64,000 nucleotides of DNA from Paenibacillus sp. IHBB 10380 (GTDB lineage Bacteria > Bacillota > Bacilli > Paenibacillales > Paenibacillaceae), in contig NZ_CP010976.1 of the NCBI RefSeq assembly GCF_000949425.1, positions 2,108,001 to 2,172,000 on the forward strand, given 5' to 3'. Shown piece after piece: positions 25,369 through 34,590 of this stretch. Position numbers and translations under genes: made by a program. Within the stretch, counting starts at the first letter, position 1, and each line of letters opens with the position of its first letter. Under the pieces are notes generated by a model. The model saw nothing but the letters and a program-made list of their open reading frames with translations, searched no databases and had not been told where the DNA came from.

Positions 25369-26757
25369 TTATTTTGAAATCACTTTATCCTTACCAAGCG
25401 AATTCCTCTGCAATTTTGGTATTAAGGCATAGGCAAACGTGAATAGTGGGCTTAACCACAAGAAGGTTGCATAGGGTGCATATTCGATAACCGGAACACC
25501 AAGTGTAGATGCGAAGAAGGCACCGCTGACGCCCCATGGAATCAATGGGTTAACGAGCGTACCGCAATCTTCCAGCGTACGGGACAGGGTCTTCGCTGGA
25601 ATATCTCTACGGGTATACTCATCCTTGAACATTTGACCGGGCAAAAGGATAGAGAGATATTGCTCGCCGGTCATGCCGTTTACCGCAATAGATGATGCAC
25701 CTGTCATGAGGACAATACTGCTGTTACGCTTCAGTGGTTGAATGACTTTACGGAAGAAGGCTTCGATGACGCCGCAATGCTGTAACAATCCTCCTAATGA
25801 TAAAGCGATTAAGATCAGAGATACGGACCACATCATAGATTGCAAGCCGCCGCGGTTTACGATGGAAGCGACCGTTTCGTTGGCGATAGAGCTCTTATAG
25901 CCGCTCTGCATCACACTGAACCAGACATCAATTGCCGTCTGGTGCTGAATCAAGGCGGTCAATAGAAGTCCGGTGACAATACCGACGACTAGCGTCGGTA
26001 TAATCGGAATCCTCTTGATAGAGCAAGCAATAACAGCAAGAGGTGATATCAACGTTAACCAATGAATATGGAATCCGTCATGCAATGCAAGCTTGATTTG
26101 TTGTATCGATGATAAATCGATGGTATTGGTTTTTGGCGCGAGCAGGAAAAAGACAGTAGTCACGACAAGCGCCGGAACCGTTGTGTATACCATGTTACGA
26201 ATATGTGTGAATAAGGATATGCCAGCCACCGCAGGAGCAAAATTCGTCGTATCGGATAATGGCGACATTTTGTCACCAAAACAAGCCCCACAGATGATCG
26301 CTCCAGCCGCCAGGACTGGAGAAACACCCGTCGTTAAAGCAATTCCCATTAAGGCGACGCCGATCGTACTGACTGTAGTGAACGAGCTTCCGGTGAACAT
26401 TGAGACGACGATGGTGACATATAACGCGCTCACTGCAAAATAATGCGGTTCAATATAATCCATACCATAGTATAAAATCGTCGGTACCGTACCGCTCATC
26501 ATCCATACGGCGATCAGAATACCGATGAGCGAGAGGATGAGAATCGGCATAATGGCCGTTTGAATACCTTGAATGATGGCGGATTCGAGCTTCTTCCAAG
26601 TAAAGCCGAATAAGCGCAATAGAGTGGCTGTGCCAACGGTTGTTGCGAGAAGTGGGAGATGCGGTTCCGCTTTTAAGAGAAAGATCGATACAAATAGAGC
26701 TGCTAGAATAAAGACGATGAGAATGATGCTTTTTGAGAAATTAAGCTGTCGGTCCAT
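25369..26757 (-). CDS. nhaC: Na+/H+ antiporter, NhaC family
   Basis: About 462 residues from ATG 26757 (MDRQLNFSKS), after AAGGAG; a longer frame to 26802 is possible. About 11 membrane helices. NhaC signatures are seen: FTGSSFTTVSTIGVALMGIA (near 145), ICGACFGDKMSPLSDTTNFA (near 180), where the acidic DKMSPLSDTTN box binds cation, and the second-half SIAVNGMTGEQYLSILLPG. The protein exchanges Na+ (or malate/lactate in the MleN branch) for protons across the cytoplasmic membrane. The MleN subgroup cannot be excluded. An 8-bp tandem repeat lies about 105 bp upstream of the start. It is monocistronic with its own terminator. Confidence 0.85.
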   Translation of the reverse strand: MDRQLNFSKSIILIVFILAALFVSIFLLKAEPHLPLLATTVGTATLLRLFGFTWKKLESAIIQGIQTAIMPILILSLIGILIAVWMMSGTVPTILYYGMDYIEPHYFAVSALYVTIVVSMFTGSSFTTVSTIGVALMGIALTTGVSPVLAAGAIICGACFGDKMSPLSDTTNFAPAVAGISLFTHIRNMVYTTVPALVVTTVFFLLAPKTNTIDLSSIQQIKLALHDGFHIHWLTLISPLAVIACSIKRIPIIPTLVVGIVTGLLLTALIQHQTAIDVWFSVMQSGYKSSIANETVASIVNRGGLQSMMWSVSLILIALSLGGLLQHCGVIEAFFRKVIQPLKRNSSIVLMTGASSIAVNGMTGEQYLSILLPGQMFKDEYTRRDIPAKTLSRTLEDCGTLVNPLIPWGVSGAFFASTLGVPVIEYAPYATFLWLSPLFTFAYALIPKLQRNSLGKDKVISK

Positions 26758-26862
26758 GATGATGGGGCTCCTTATCCATTGTTGTGGCGGTAGAAGATTC
26801 ATATATCCTTATTCGCTTCTATATATCTTTTAGCATAGGATTATCATCTTTTTCACTTTTAA

Positions 26863-26898
26863 GCTTTTTGGCTTTTTGGCTTTTTCGCTTTTTGGCTT
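26863..26898. repeat. Tandem 8-bp repeat GCTTTTTG upstream of nhaC
   Basis: Four full copies and a partial fifth: GCTTTTTG, GCTTTTTG, GCTTTTTC, GCTTTTTG, GCTTTT. The copies are in phase and lie 105-140 bp upstream of the nhaC start, in its promoter or leader region. Short perfect tandem repeats like this can change copy number by slippage. Confidence 0.7.
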
Positions 26899-27259
26899 TT
26901 GTGCATTGAAGCATAGAGGTAATATAAACGATAAGTATGAATAGAGTCAATGTTATGAACATACAAAGCAGGATTTTTCAGCCAAATGGACAGACGTCGG
27001 GGTTTTGTCGCTCCAATTTTGATAGAGTCACATTCATCAAACCAGATGTACTGAAGGAAAGCCTCTTATCTGCCTTGAATACCGAAAAGTGTTTCCCGAA
27101 ATACCTTTACGATTTCTGCCATAAAAGAATACCTCCTCCTTTACTCTTTTAAGCTCATATGGTGATTAACCCCGTTGGAGGATAATATTCGTCATGAGTG
27201 TATTTAGATCCCAGCTTGCAAAATATAAAACTATAGTAATATGATAGTTTCCTGTTTTG
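26899..27259. other. Intergenic, with the 5' end of a lost gene
   Basis: At 27122 on the minus strand a start with a very strong ribosome binding site (AAAGGAGGAGGT) opens MAEIVKVFRETLFGIQ and hits a stop; in the next frame it continues FKADKRLSFSTSGLMNVTLS to about 26980. The opening MAEIVKVFRETL recalls GyrI-like effector proteins. A frameshifted 5' fragment; no intact gene in this interval. Confidence 0.4.
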
Positions 27260-27640
27260 TACATAAGTATACTATCGGATTTATATCTTTCCTTTCAAAT
27301 TCAACAGTGGCAAAACCTCCGCCAATTATTGGCGAGGGTTTCGTTTGACGGTCTATGGCTTCCGTTGGGGACAACGAGATACTTTGATCCTTTGACAAGT
27401 AAAGCCAGTTGATTGACTTTTTCCTCACCGATAACCAGGTCAAGTTCCCCTGTAATAAACAACGCTGGGCATTGAATGCTGAATGCTGCTGTTCTGTTCC
27501 TTCGTAAGTTGTGGGTATAGACGCCATCTTGTGCGGATTTTCTCATGTGCTCTTGCCAATATCCTTGATGTGCTTCTATATGTCTTTCTTCCATCGATTT
27601 AATAAAATCATAGTGTAAAAGCCATTCGGTTCAAACTCCT
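27260..27640 (-). pseudogene. Truncated alpha/beta hydrolase
   Basis: The minus strand reads HYDFIKSMEERHIEAHQGYW and ends CPALFITGELDLVIGEEKVN, then VPNGSHRPSNETLANNW. The ITGELD-x7-EEKVNQ segment with the acid and the final GSHRP histidine is the C-terminal third of an alpha/beta hydrolase. No nucleophile elbow or N-terminal strand is present. The 5' part is missing and the 3' end is garbled. Confidence 0.5.
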
Positions 27641-27763
27641 CCGATTCTATGGAGGTGACAAAGCCACAGCTAGGAGAAAACGAAAATAAGGAATAAATAA
27701 AGGGCAAGCAGGAAATCTTAATTCTGTAACTTCACTAATTTGACGGACCAGGGAGGTTGGCTT

Positions 27764-28432
27764 ATGGTAAAGTTTATCGTATTAGCAGTATTATTACTGG
27801 TGACAGGCTGTATGGCCAATAACAATATGACGCAAAAGCAAGTGACTCCTAAGCAAACAAGAATTTCAAATCATGTTCATACTGTTGCACCAACTCCTGT
27901 TATAACACAAGCATCATCAACAACTACATCGAGGATTACAACAAAAGAAGCACAAAACGGAATTCATTCGGATTTGTTGGGTCTGATTCAAACACCGGCC
28001 GGAAATCCTGGAGAAAAAGTCCCGACAAGTACAACAGGACAGGCACAGGAAGGTGAAAACGATTCATCCCAATTCGCACAGCAGGTTCTGGATTTAGTAA
28101 ATGGAGAAAGGTCCAAAGCAGGATTAAGTTCCCTGAGTATGAGTGAAGAATTGTCAAATATGGCTATGGTTAAGGCAAAGGACATGTACAACAATAATTA
28201 TTTTGATCATAATTCTCCAACACATGGATCCCCCTTCGATATGATGAAGGAATTCGGGATCACATTCAATTCCGCTGGAGAAAACATCGCAAAAGGGCAA
28301 ACCACCCCTACCCAGGTTATGAAGGATTGGATGAATAGCCCAGGCCACAAAGCAAATATAATGAATAATAGTTATACCCGTATCGGTGTTGCTTATTATA
28401 ACAATGAATGGGTCCAAGAATTTACTGGATAA
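27764..28432 (+). CDS. CAP-domain lipoprotein (YkwD-like)
   Basis: About 222 residues from ATG 27764, after GGGAGG; an in-frame ATG at 27740 has no such site. The N-terminus MVKFIVLAVLLLVTGC is a lipoprotein signal with the lipobox LVTGC, so Cys16 would be lipidated and the protein anchored outside the membrane. A Thr/Ser/Gln-rich linker (about 20-95) precedes the CAP/SCP-PR1 domain: QQVLDLVNGERSKAGLSSLS, DMYNNNYFDHNSPTHGSPFD, AGENIAKGQTTPTQVMKDWM, NSPGHKANIM and the closing IGVAYYNNEWVQEFTG. The HNSPTH, AGENI and SPGHKANIM boxes are the CAP signature. Related proteins are spore or surface proteins of unclear function. A weak terminator follows. Confidence 0.88.
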   Translation: MVKFIVLAVLLLVTGCMANNNMTQKQVTPKQTRISNHVHTVAPTPVITQASSTTTSRITTKEAQNGIHSDLLGLIQTPAGNPGEKVPTSTTGQAQEGENDSSQFAQQVLDLVNGERSKAGLSSLSMSEELSNMAMVKAKDMYNNNYFDHNSPTHGSPFDMMKEFGITFNSAGENIAKGQTTPTQVMKDWMNSPGHKANIMNNSYTRIGVAYYNNEWVQEFTG

Positions 28433-28442
28433 CCCAAAATTG

Positions 28443-28482
28443 ATACATACTACTGTCCATTTAGAACAGTAGTATGTATTTC
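28443..28482 (+). terminator. Terminator-like hairpin after the CAP gene
   Basis: ATACATACTACTGT (28443-28456) pairs perfectly with ACAGTAGTATGTAT (28466-28479). Only a short T-rich tail follows (TTTCT), so efficiency may be modest. Confidence 0.6.
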
Positions 28483-28940
28483 TAACATGAAGATGCATCT
28501 ATGTTGTTCTGCTTCCGGCGGATTCCGGAGAGAATCACGACTTTTAACTCTTCTTGGGCAATACGCTGAATGTAAGCGTAGATAATGACTTTGGTAAGCC
28601 GCTTCCCCATGATAAAGTAATGCATTGTATTTCATGTACGAACTCCATTATTGTAGATTTTCAATAGAAACCGGACCTTATTTCATGAAGACCGTCATTT
28701 CAAAATCGAAATTCACTATTTAAACAGCTCTAGGGGAAATACCTCCCGGAGCTGTTTTGTATGGACTGTTCAGAATTCTGAGCGAGATCCATTTCGATTG
28801 TAGCTCCTGAAGAAGATCCACTAACCTCATAAATCCAAACTATTGCAAACCGATAAACGCGACTTACGGGGATTTAGGAAGTATAATTCCTAATTTTTCA
28901 ATTGTTCGTTCTATTCTCATCGTATGCAGTCTCCCTTACC
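28483..28940. other. Intergenic, about 460 bp
   Basis: A minus-strand frame at 28625-28485 (MHYFIMGKRLTKVIIYAYIQ, then IAQEELKVVILSGIRRKQN) looks protein-like but is not recognised and lacks a clear ribosome binding site. A second hairpin with T-run (28722-28758, AACAGCTC / GAGCTGTTTT) lies before the PhzF gene. Otherwise nothing. Confidence 0.35.
28722..28758 (+). terminator. Intrinsic terminator
   Basis: AAACAGCTC (28722-28730) pairs with GAGCTGTTT (28749-28757), then TTG. The gene it served is not preserved. Confidence 0.5.
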
Positions 28941-29720
28941 TTATTGATTTATTTGAAGATCCGCTATGGCATATAAAACGGCTGATCCGCTAATTTTCAC
29001 TCTATCTCCGACTAATTCACAGTATAATGTTCCACCGCGCTTGGAAAGCTGTCTCGCCACCATTTCATTTTTGCCTAGACGGTTTGCCCAGAAAGGAATG
29101 AAGTTACAGTGTGCAGAACCACATACGGGGTCTTCATTCACATTTAACTTTGGAAAAAAACTTCTAGAAGCAAAATCGTACTTTTGACTTTTGGCCGTAA
29201 TGGAAACACCCAGGCCCGGCAGCTGTTTAAGCTTGGAAAAATCAATTGATGCATTTTGAACATCTTCTTCTTTTTCCAGTACAAACATTAAATCTCTACC
29301 CAGATAGGTTTCTACAGGTTTTACACCAAGCGCTTCCACCATTTGCTCCGTTAAGGTGAATTCTTCAGGCATTCTGCTAGGGAAATCCATTTCATAAAGA
29401 TCCCCTTTTTTCACCACAACAAGCTCCCCGCTCATTGTCTGAAATGTAATTTGGTCTACATTCTTTTCATAATAGTTAGCAATGACATACGCGGTTGCCA
29501 AAGTAGCATGTCCGCAAAGGTCAATTTCTTCTGCTGGAGTAAACCATCTTAAACGATAGCACTCTCCCTCTTTGACAGCAAAAGCTGTTTCAGAAAGATT
29601 ATTTTCAGCAGCGATTTTTAGCATGGTATCATCCGAAATCCATTCTTCCATGATACAGACGCCGGCAGGATTCCCTTCGAATAATTTTTTAGCAAATGCA
29701 TCTACAACGTAATATTTCAT
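28941..29720 (-). CDS. PhzF family isomerase
   Basis: About 259 residues from ATG 29720 (MKYYVVDAFAKKLFEGNPAG), after AAGGAGG. The opening VDAFAKKLFEGNPAGV is the PhzF signature, and the middle residues AAENNLSETAFAV (Glu near 45 is the catalytic acid) and TPAEEIDLCGHATLATAYVI confirm the family. The C-terminal DPVCGSAHCNFIPFWANRLG repeats the pattern, giving the two-domain diaminopimelate epimerase fold. PhzF itself isomerises a phenazine precursor; most Bacillales members have no phenazine pathway and unknown substrates. It diverges from a MocR gene, which commonly regulates such enzymes. Confidence 0.87.
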   Translation of the reverse strand: MKYYVVDAFAKKLFEGNPAGVCIMEEWISDDTMLKIAAENNLSETAFAVKEGECYRLRWFTPAEEIDLCGHATLATAYVIANYYEKNVDQITFQTMSGELVVVKKGDLYEMDFPSRMPEEFTLTEQMVEALGVKPVETYLGRDLMFVLEKEEDVQNASIDFSKLKQLPGLGVSITAKSQKYDFASRSFFPKLNVNEDPVCGSAHCNFIPFWANRLGKNEMVARQLSKRGGTLYCELVGDRVKISGSAVLYAIADLQINQ

Positions 29721-29776
29721 TGTATTAACCTCCTTATTTTTATGGGAATTGATCACATACATAACTTTAGCGCTCT

Positions 29777-29807
29777 AATTGTATGGTTTCAATGATATAA
29801 TTGTATG
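29777..29807. promoter_or_regulatory. Direct repeats for MocR between phzF-like and mocR-like genes
   Basis: AATTGTATG occurs at 29777-29785 and again at 29799-29807, 22 bp apart (two helical turns), within the 112-bp divergent region. MocR proteins bind direct repeats on one face of the DNA. The second copy ends 25 bp before the MocR start. Confidence 0.6.
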
Positions 29808-29832
29808 CAAGACAATGATCAGGAGGTTTAAG

Positions 29833-31221
29833 ATGCCCGTAAATTCATTTGAACATTATCCGATGACGTGGAAACCGGATAAAAAGCAGCTTGTTTCTCC
29901 GTTATATCGATCCATTGCCAGCCTATTAGAATATGATATTCTCAATGGATATCTGCCGCCTAATACCAAACTCCCGCCTCAAAGAGAGCTAGCCGATTAT
30001 CTTGATATTAATCTCAGCACCATAACCAGGGCTTTTAAAATATGTGAAGTGAAAGGGTTAATTTATGCGGTGATCGGGAGGGGAACCTTTGTCACTCCTA
30101 ATGCGAGAAATGCAATCTTTATGGCAGAAAGTAGTGAGGGACAAAATTATATAGAGATGGGCATTGTAAAACCACTGGATTGCTCAAACGGATTAGTGGC
30201 AGAAGCTATCAAAAGTATTGCCAATAATAATTACCTGGAGCAATTACTTGATTATAGACATCCGCTGGGAATGCCTTATCACAGAATGGCAGCCAGGAAG
30301 TGGATGCAGAGATTTTCCATGGATGCACCGGTTGAGAACATCGCTATCACTTCAGGGGGACAAAATGCTCTTACGCTGATTTTAATATCCCTGTTCCACC
30401 CGGGGGATAAAATTGCGGTGGATACGTATACGTATCCTAATTTTATTGAGCTCGCTAACATATTAAATATCCAGCTCATTCCGATTGAGGGAGATCAATT
30501 AGGCATGATGCCGGAGAGGTTAGATGCTGCCTGCAGAACAAATCAGCTGCAAGGAATTTATATAGTTCCATCCTGTAACAACCCTACTGCTGTCACGATG
30601 GATATGAACCGCAGAAAGGATATAGCAGAGATTATAAAAAAACACGAACTTATCTTGATAGAAGATGACATTTACTCTTTTCTTGCTCCAGAAGGTTATT
30701 TACCTGTTTCACATTTTGTGCCAGAAAGATTTGTTTATATTCTAAGTATCGCTAAATCACTAAGTTCCGGGATGAGAGTGGCCTTTATAGCTTACGCAAA
30801 TTCGTTTGTTGAAAAAATCACTTACGGAATCTTTAATATCAACATAAAAACTTCTGCCTTAAATGCAGAGGTTATAACAGAATTGATTAACACGGGAGTT
30901 GCTGACAGGATCATTAGAGATAAGAAAGAAATGGCAAAAGTACGCAATGAACTCTATCAAAAATATTTTCAAATAACTAATCCACATGAAAATCCGCTCA
31001 GTTTTTTTCGGTGGCTTCCGCTGTCCCAGCTTTATCAGCTCAAACAGTTTGAGCAGAATGCTTTAGCACACGGTATCCATGTTTATCATTCCGATCGGTT
31101 CTTGGCCAAAAAAGATGAATCCGCTCAGTTTATTCGCATTTCGCTGACATCTGCCAAAGATGTTGATGAATTGGATAGAGGACTTTGCCTGCTTAAGCGT
31201 CTCCTGCTAGATACCGAATAA
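29833..31221 (+). CDS. MocR-type regulator: GntR domain fused to a PLP-dependent aminotransferase fold
   Basis: About 462 residues from ATG 29833 after AGGAGG; earlier in-frame starts lie within the operator. Residues 15-85 are the GntR winged helix (PLYRSIASLLEYDILNGYLP, QRELADYLDINLSTITRAFK, then YAVIGRGTFVTP). The rest is a fold-type I aminotransferase: SGGQNALTLILISLFHPGD, the cofactor Asp-x-Tyr region DDIYSFLAPEG, the Schiff-base lysine in ILSIAKSLSSGMRVAF and the C-terminal DESAQFIRISLTSA. In MocR proteins the PLP domain senses an amino compound or PLP. Divergent from the PhzF-like gene, so it probably regulates it. Part of this gene (31099-31151) is duplicated at 22528-22580. Confidence 0.87.
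   Translation: MPVNSFEHYPMTWKPDKKQLVSPLYRSIASLLEYDILNGYLPPNTKLPPQRELADYLDINLSTITRAFKICEVKGLIYAVIGRGTFVTPNARNAIFMAESSEGQNYIEMGIVKPLDCSNGLVAEAIKSIANNNYLEQLLDYRHPLGMPYHRMAARKWMQRFSMDAPVENIAITSGGQNALTLILISLFHPGDKIAVDTYTYPNFIELANILNIQLIPIEGDQLGMMPERLDAACRTNQLQGIYIVPSCNNPTAVTMDMNRRKDIAEIIKKHELILIEDDIYSFLAPEGYLPVSHFVPERFVYILSIAKSLSSGMRVAFIAYANSFVEKITYGIFNINIKTSALNAEVITELINTGVADRIIRDKKEMAKVRNELYQKYFQITNPHENPLSFFRWLPLSQLYQLKQFEQNALAHGIHVYHSDRFLAKKDESAQFIRISLTSAKDVDELDRGLCLLKRLLLDTE
31099..31151 (+). repeat. Source copy of the 53-bp duplication
   Basis: Inside the MocR gene, encoding the C-terminal ALAKKDESAQ-type segment; identical to 22528-22580. Confidence 0.85.
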
Positions 31222-31252
31222 AAAAAATTTGAAAGGTGTGCTGCCGCTTTTC

Positions 31253-32287
31253 TTAAAAAAATAAATAGCCAATTACCGTCATTATTATAGATAATCCTAG
31301 AATAATTCCTACTACTATACTATGACGCTTCCGACTCATTACAACAACCGCAATATATTCTCGAATCATTGCATTTGGCCAGTAATAGAAAGCTGTTTTT
31401 GAGCCGATTCCTTGGCTCATTAATCCTGCTTGTTTCGCATATAACCCGGCGCGGAAAAGGTGAAAGTTGTTTGTTGTAAAGATGCTTTTATATTTATCAC
31501 CTTTTAATGAATCCATAATTTGTTTTGAAAAGAGCATGTTCTGGTAAGTATTCACAGAACGATCTTCTTTTATTGTGTGCTGCATAGGAATTCCCTTTTC
31601 GATAGCATACATTTGCATTGCCTCTGCTTCGGGAAGATTTTCATCTGAGCCTTGTCCACCAGAAAAAATGATTGTTGGTGGAGATGAGACAGTGGCTTGC
31701 TTCCAATAAAAATCAATCGCTCTATTGATTCTGCTAGCCAAAAGTGGAGGAACTTTATTATTAATCAATCCACTACCAAGAACGATAATAAAATCTTGAT
31801 TGTATTTTGGTCTATTGAATTGATAGAGAAAATAAGCCATTAAGAAATTAGATAAGTTTACAAATAAATATAAAACAATAAAAACCATTCCCGTGTAAAG
31901 TAGCTGGAGTTTATCAGATAAGAATCGAGACGGATCGATTATAGAAATTATTATCAATAACAAAAGACAAATACCAAAAATAAAAGTTAAATAATTAGAA
32001 AAACGTCGTCCCTCTTTTCTAGTTAGAATCCTTGCATTCAGAAACATTCCTATCATTAACACAAAAAGGCCAAAGCTAAACATTAAGAAAATAATTAGAA
32101 TAGGTATAACAGCAACAATCATTAAATATTGATTATTTGAGCTGAAAGCTAAATACATGCATAGAATACCTAATGAACAAAAAAATAAGTTGAATAGAAA
32201 ACCATTGATTATCCTTCTAGGGTCTGTTAAATAAAACCATAGAAAAATGACCAGTAAAGTAATTGTAATCCCCAAAAATATAAACAT
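31253..32287 (-). CDS. YdcF family protein (ElyC/SanA, DUF218) with N-terminal membrane domain
   Basis: A 344-residue protein. The first 165 residues have about five membrane helices. Residues about 170-330 are the DUF218 domain: DFIIVLGSGLINNKVPPLLA, SRINRAIDFYWKQ, IIFSGGQGSDENLPEAEAMQ, IKEDRSVNTYQNMLFSKQIM and FTTNNFHLFRAGLYAKQAG. The pattern of Asp/Glu, NT and N-F-H residues is the active-site-like set of the YdcF/SanA family, implicated in cell-envelope integrity and polyprenol-phosphate metabolism in proteobacteria. Domain architecture with an N-terminal helical bundle is common in Bacillales. It converges with the MocR gene 31 bp away. Confidence 0.83.
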   Translation of the reverse strand: MFIFLGITITLLVIFLWFYLTDPRRIINGFLFNLFFCSLGILCMYLAFSSNNQYLMIVAVIPILIIFLMFSFGLFVLMIGMFLNARILTRKEGRRFSNYLTFIFGICLLLLIIISIIDPSRFLSDKLQLLYTGMVFIVLYLFVNLSNFLMAYFLYQFNRPKYNQDFIIVLGSGLINNKVPPLLASRINRAIDFYWKQATVSSPPTIIFSGGQGSDENLPEAEAMQMYAIEKGIPMQHTIKEDRSVNTYQNMLFSKQIMDSLKGDKYKSIFTTNNFHLFRAGLYAKQAGLMSQGIGSKTAFYYWPNAMIREYIAVVVMSRKRHSIVVGIILGLSIIMTVIGYLFF

Positions 32288-32639
32288 ATTTTCTTAACAC
32301 CTCGTTTTTTCATATCATTTATTACGATCTCCTGACGCCAGTTTCGAATGGTCTTCAAGCAGGCAACAATAGCAGGATAGTTACGATTACTCCCCAAATG
32401 TGAATGTAGCATATTCATATGTACGAATCTCCCCTCAACAATCTTAGTGCAAAAATCATTTAAGTGTCAATTTCAAAGTTACAGAATTTCTCTGACTTTA
32501 ATTGATGCATTTATCGCATCCTCCATGTGATTTTGCCAACTACTTGTTCCCCTTACGCTCTCTGAAGTTTTTATTACATGTATATGCAATTCTTAGATTT
32601 GGTAAAGATATTCTTTAACTAACGGCAAATGAAGCTTCC
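32288..32639. other. Intergenic, about 350 bp
   Basis: AT-rich. A minus-strand frame (32418-32227, HSHLGSNRNYPAIVACLKTI then NWRQEIVIND) looks partly protein-like and overlaps the start of the YdcF gene; not recognised. Nothing else. Confidence 0.3.
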
Positions 32640-32950
32640 TTACGAGGAATTTTCAAAACCAATGACAACTTCACGCACTAACTCTTCGATAGTAGCTTCA
32701 GAGAGACGTAAACGTAATTCACCCGCAGCTTGAATAAAATATTCACGGTTGTTAAGGGGCGTCTTTAGGTCGCTGATTGACCCGCTCCCACAACAGTTTA
32801 ATAGCAAGCGCAGCTTGAGAAGTGAAACCATTTTTCATTAGCCTCTTTCAGGCAGGGGGATGTATCCTTCTGATCGTCACTCAACCCTGTTATTAAAGGA
32901 AGGAGTCCATTCCCCTTCATATCGGCCTGCCAAATTTGATCAAATAGCAT
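32640..32950 (-). pseudogene. Small gene of unknown function, frameshifted twice
   Basis: A start at ATG 32950 with GGAGGAAT opens MLFDQIWQADMKGNGLLPLI and TGLSDDQKDT. A shift leads to SQAALAIKLLWERVNQRPKD, and another to LNNREYFIQAAGELRLRLSE and TIEELVREVVIGFENSS with a stop at 32640. Joined, this is a soluble protein of about 105 residues. No family is recognised. Its promoter and ribosome binding site are intact. Confidence 0.5.
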
Positions 32951-33153
32951 GTTTATTCCTCCAATATAAGTTTGTTGTCAGTTCCCCCAACGCTATATTC
33001 CTTTGTATATGCAATTACATTTATGCAGAGTAAATGCGGTAAATAATGTATTCGCCTTAAAGGAAATCATACTGAATTCGAATATGAATGGTTTGGAAAC
33101 TAATGAAACATACTACTAATAGTATGACTTAATTGGGGGTGACAGGCTTGGTA

Positions 33154-33640
33154 ATGAGGAGGAACGCATTTAATCATCATTCATGGCAGGGACAAAAAAC
33201 CAGCTTGCGAGGAGATGAAGCAGCTAGTTTTGAAGTCCATGATTACGGGCTTAAGACGACTTGACGTTGAGACAGCAACAAGGGTGGAGCAGCAAGAAAT
33301 CAAGATTTCTTTTGTTTACTATGGAGATATATGCAATCGTATTTTGATGGGGAAATGGCCACTTCAGCTAAAAAAGAAAATGATTGAAATAGATGGTCAA
33401 TTCTATGTCGAGTCCGGTTATTATGATGAACCTCTGAAGCGCTTGATAGAGCGCCCTGCGAACCAACATACGATGGAGGATTATTACCAATTTACGCGTG
33501 GGGAAGTAGTCCGGTTTGCGGACGAGACCGCAAGGCTAGCCAGCCCGTTGTTAGCTTTAGGTTTGAGTTCACAACTTATTCAGTGGCGTTTACCAGATTT
33601 AGCTAAGTATCAGAATAGTCGTGTAGTGGGATCGGAAATC
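33154..33640 (+). pseudogene. Lipase-like alpha/beta hydrolase, N-terminal half (split by inversion)
   Basis: From about 33154 the plus strand reads HLIIIHGRDKKPACEEMKQL, the first strand and oxyanion loop (IIIHGRD), continuing ISFVYYGDICNRILMGKWPL, ARLASPLLALGLSSQLIQWR and YQNSRVVGSEIR near 33640. The reading then loses protein character. The matching C-terminal half lies on the opposite strand immediately next to it. No start codon fits the frame: a TGA lies just upstream, after a good GGAGG. Confidence 0.6.
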
Positions 33641-34087
33641 CGTGGGATGGTTGAGGTATGCGAAAAAATTATGAGGATTGAAGGAACCTTCGTTGTCCCT
33701 CCAAAACGTATAAATACGTGGAATATCTTCAATCGACTCAACCAACTGCTTGTACAGCATCATGGAAAAATCATCTTTCATATCTCCATCGTGAGCAATA
33801 TAGTCATCCTCGGCACTAATATTGATCCAATTGACGATGTTTCTCGGATACATGCCGTCGTCAGGCTCATTTGAATCATAGAGTCCTTTTTGTATTGCTG
33901 GTTCACCTAGTGGACTTCCTAAGGTGAGCCAAAGCTGAACTTTTTTGCCCCACAAGAGCTTATACTCACTCATTCTAGAAAACTTCCATAACACATCGTA
34001 CGCTACCAGGCTAATCAATTGCTGCAATGGCTTCGATCTTGATAAGGCAAACTTGTGAGTTAAAACAAAAAGGAGTGCCATGATCAA
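33640..34087 (-). pseudogene. Lipase-like alpha/beta hydrolase, C-terminal half (inverted)
   Basis: The minus strand reads LISLVAYDVLWKFSRMSEYK, LWLTLGSPLGEPAIQKGLYD, MYPRNIVNWINISAEDDYIA and GSFNPHNFFAYLNHPTDFR, ending near 33640. LVTLGSPLG, NWINI.AEDDYIAHD and NPHxFFGYL are the landmarks of the C-terminal half of the same lipase-like family whose N-terminal half is on the plus strand. The nucleophile segment before VAYDVLW, where a HSMGS motif is expected, is damaged. The two halves meet tail to tail, as expected after an inversion of about 450 bp. Confidence 0.6.
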
Positions 34088-34590
34088 TAAAAATGGGCTC
34101 TTTTTTGTGCGTTAGGATGTATGAACCGAGACTGTAGTAGCAGGAAGGTGAGCTTGCTTCTTTAAAGCAGCGATTATGTTGGTATAGCAACGATTTACAT
34201 TTCTTTTCATATCATATAATTAATCAACGTGTCGAAGTCTATCAAAGATTGTCGATAATGTTATTTAAATCTTTTTACGATATTCTTTTATATTTGTAAT
34301 TCGTCAAATTTTTCTATTGCTCCTATTAGAAGTTAAACTCTACTACGGTGCAATTAAGTATGGGATGTGAAGTTTAAGTTCCTACAAGAGAATACGAGTC
34401 CAGATTGACCAACTCATCGTATTTCTCCGATTTTTCCTCCTGTTGAGCAACGAATAGCTTTACGAACTCGAAGAGAATTGGGTTGACGGTTAAGAACAGC
34501 TAGTAATTCACTATTCATTGTTTCGTCTTCTTTTTCCAAAACAAAAAGCCATTCTCGTAAGAGAACAGCCTATTTATACCTATTATTTTA
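34088..34590. other. Intergenic, about 500 bp
   Basis: No convincing gene. A 34-codon minus-strand frame (MNSELLAVLNRQPNSLRVRK) near 34518-34414 is unassigned. A small hairpin TTCTC-GTAA-GAGAA lies near 34551-34564. Confidence 0.35.

Noticed and set aside
30279..30479. Minus-strand frame inside the MocR gene
   Set aside because: Shadow opposite a clearly real gene.
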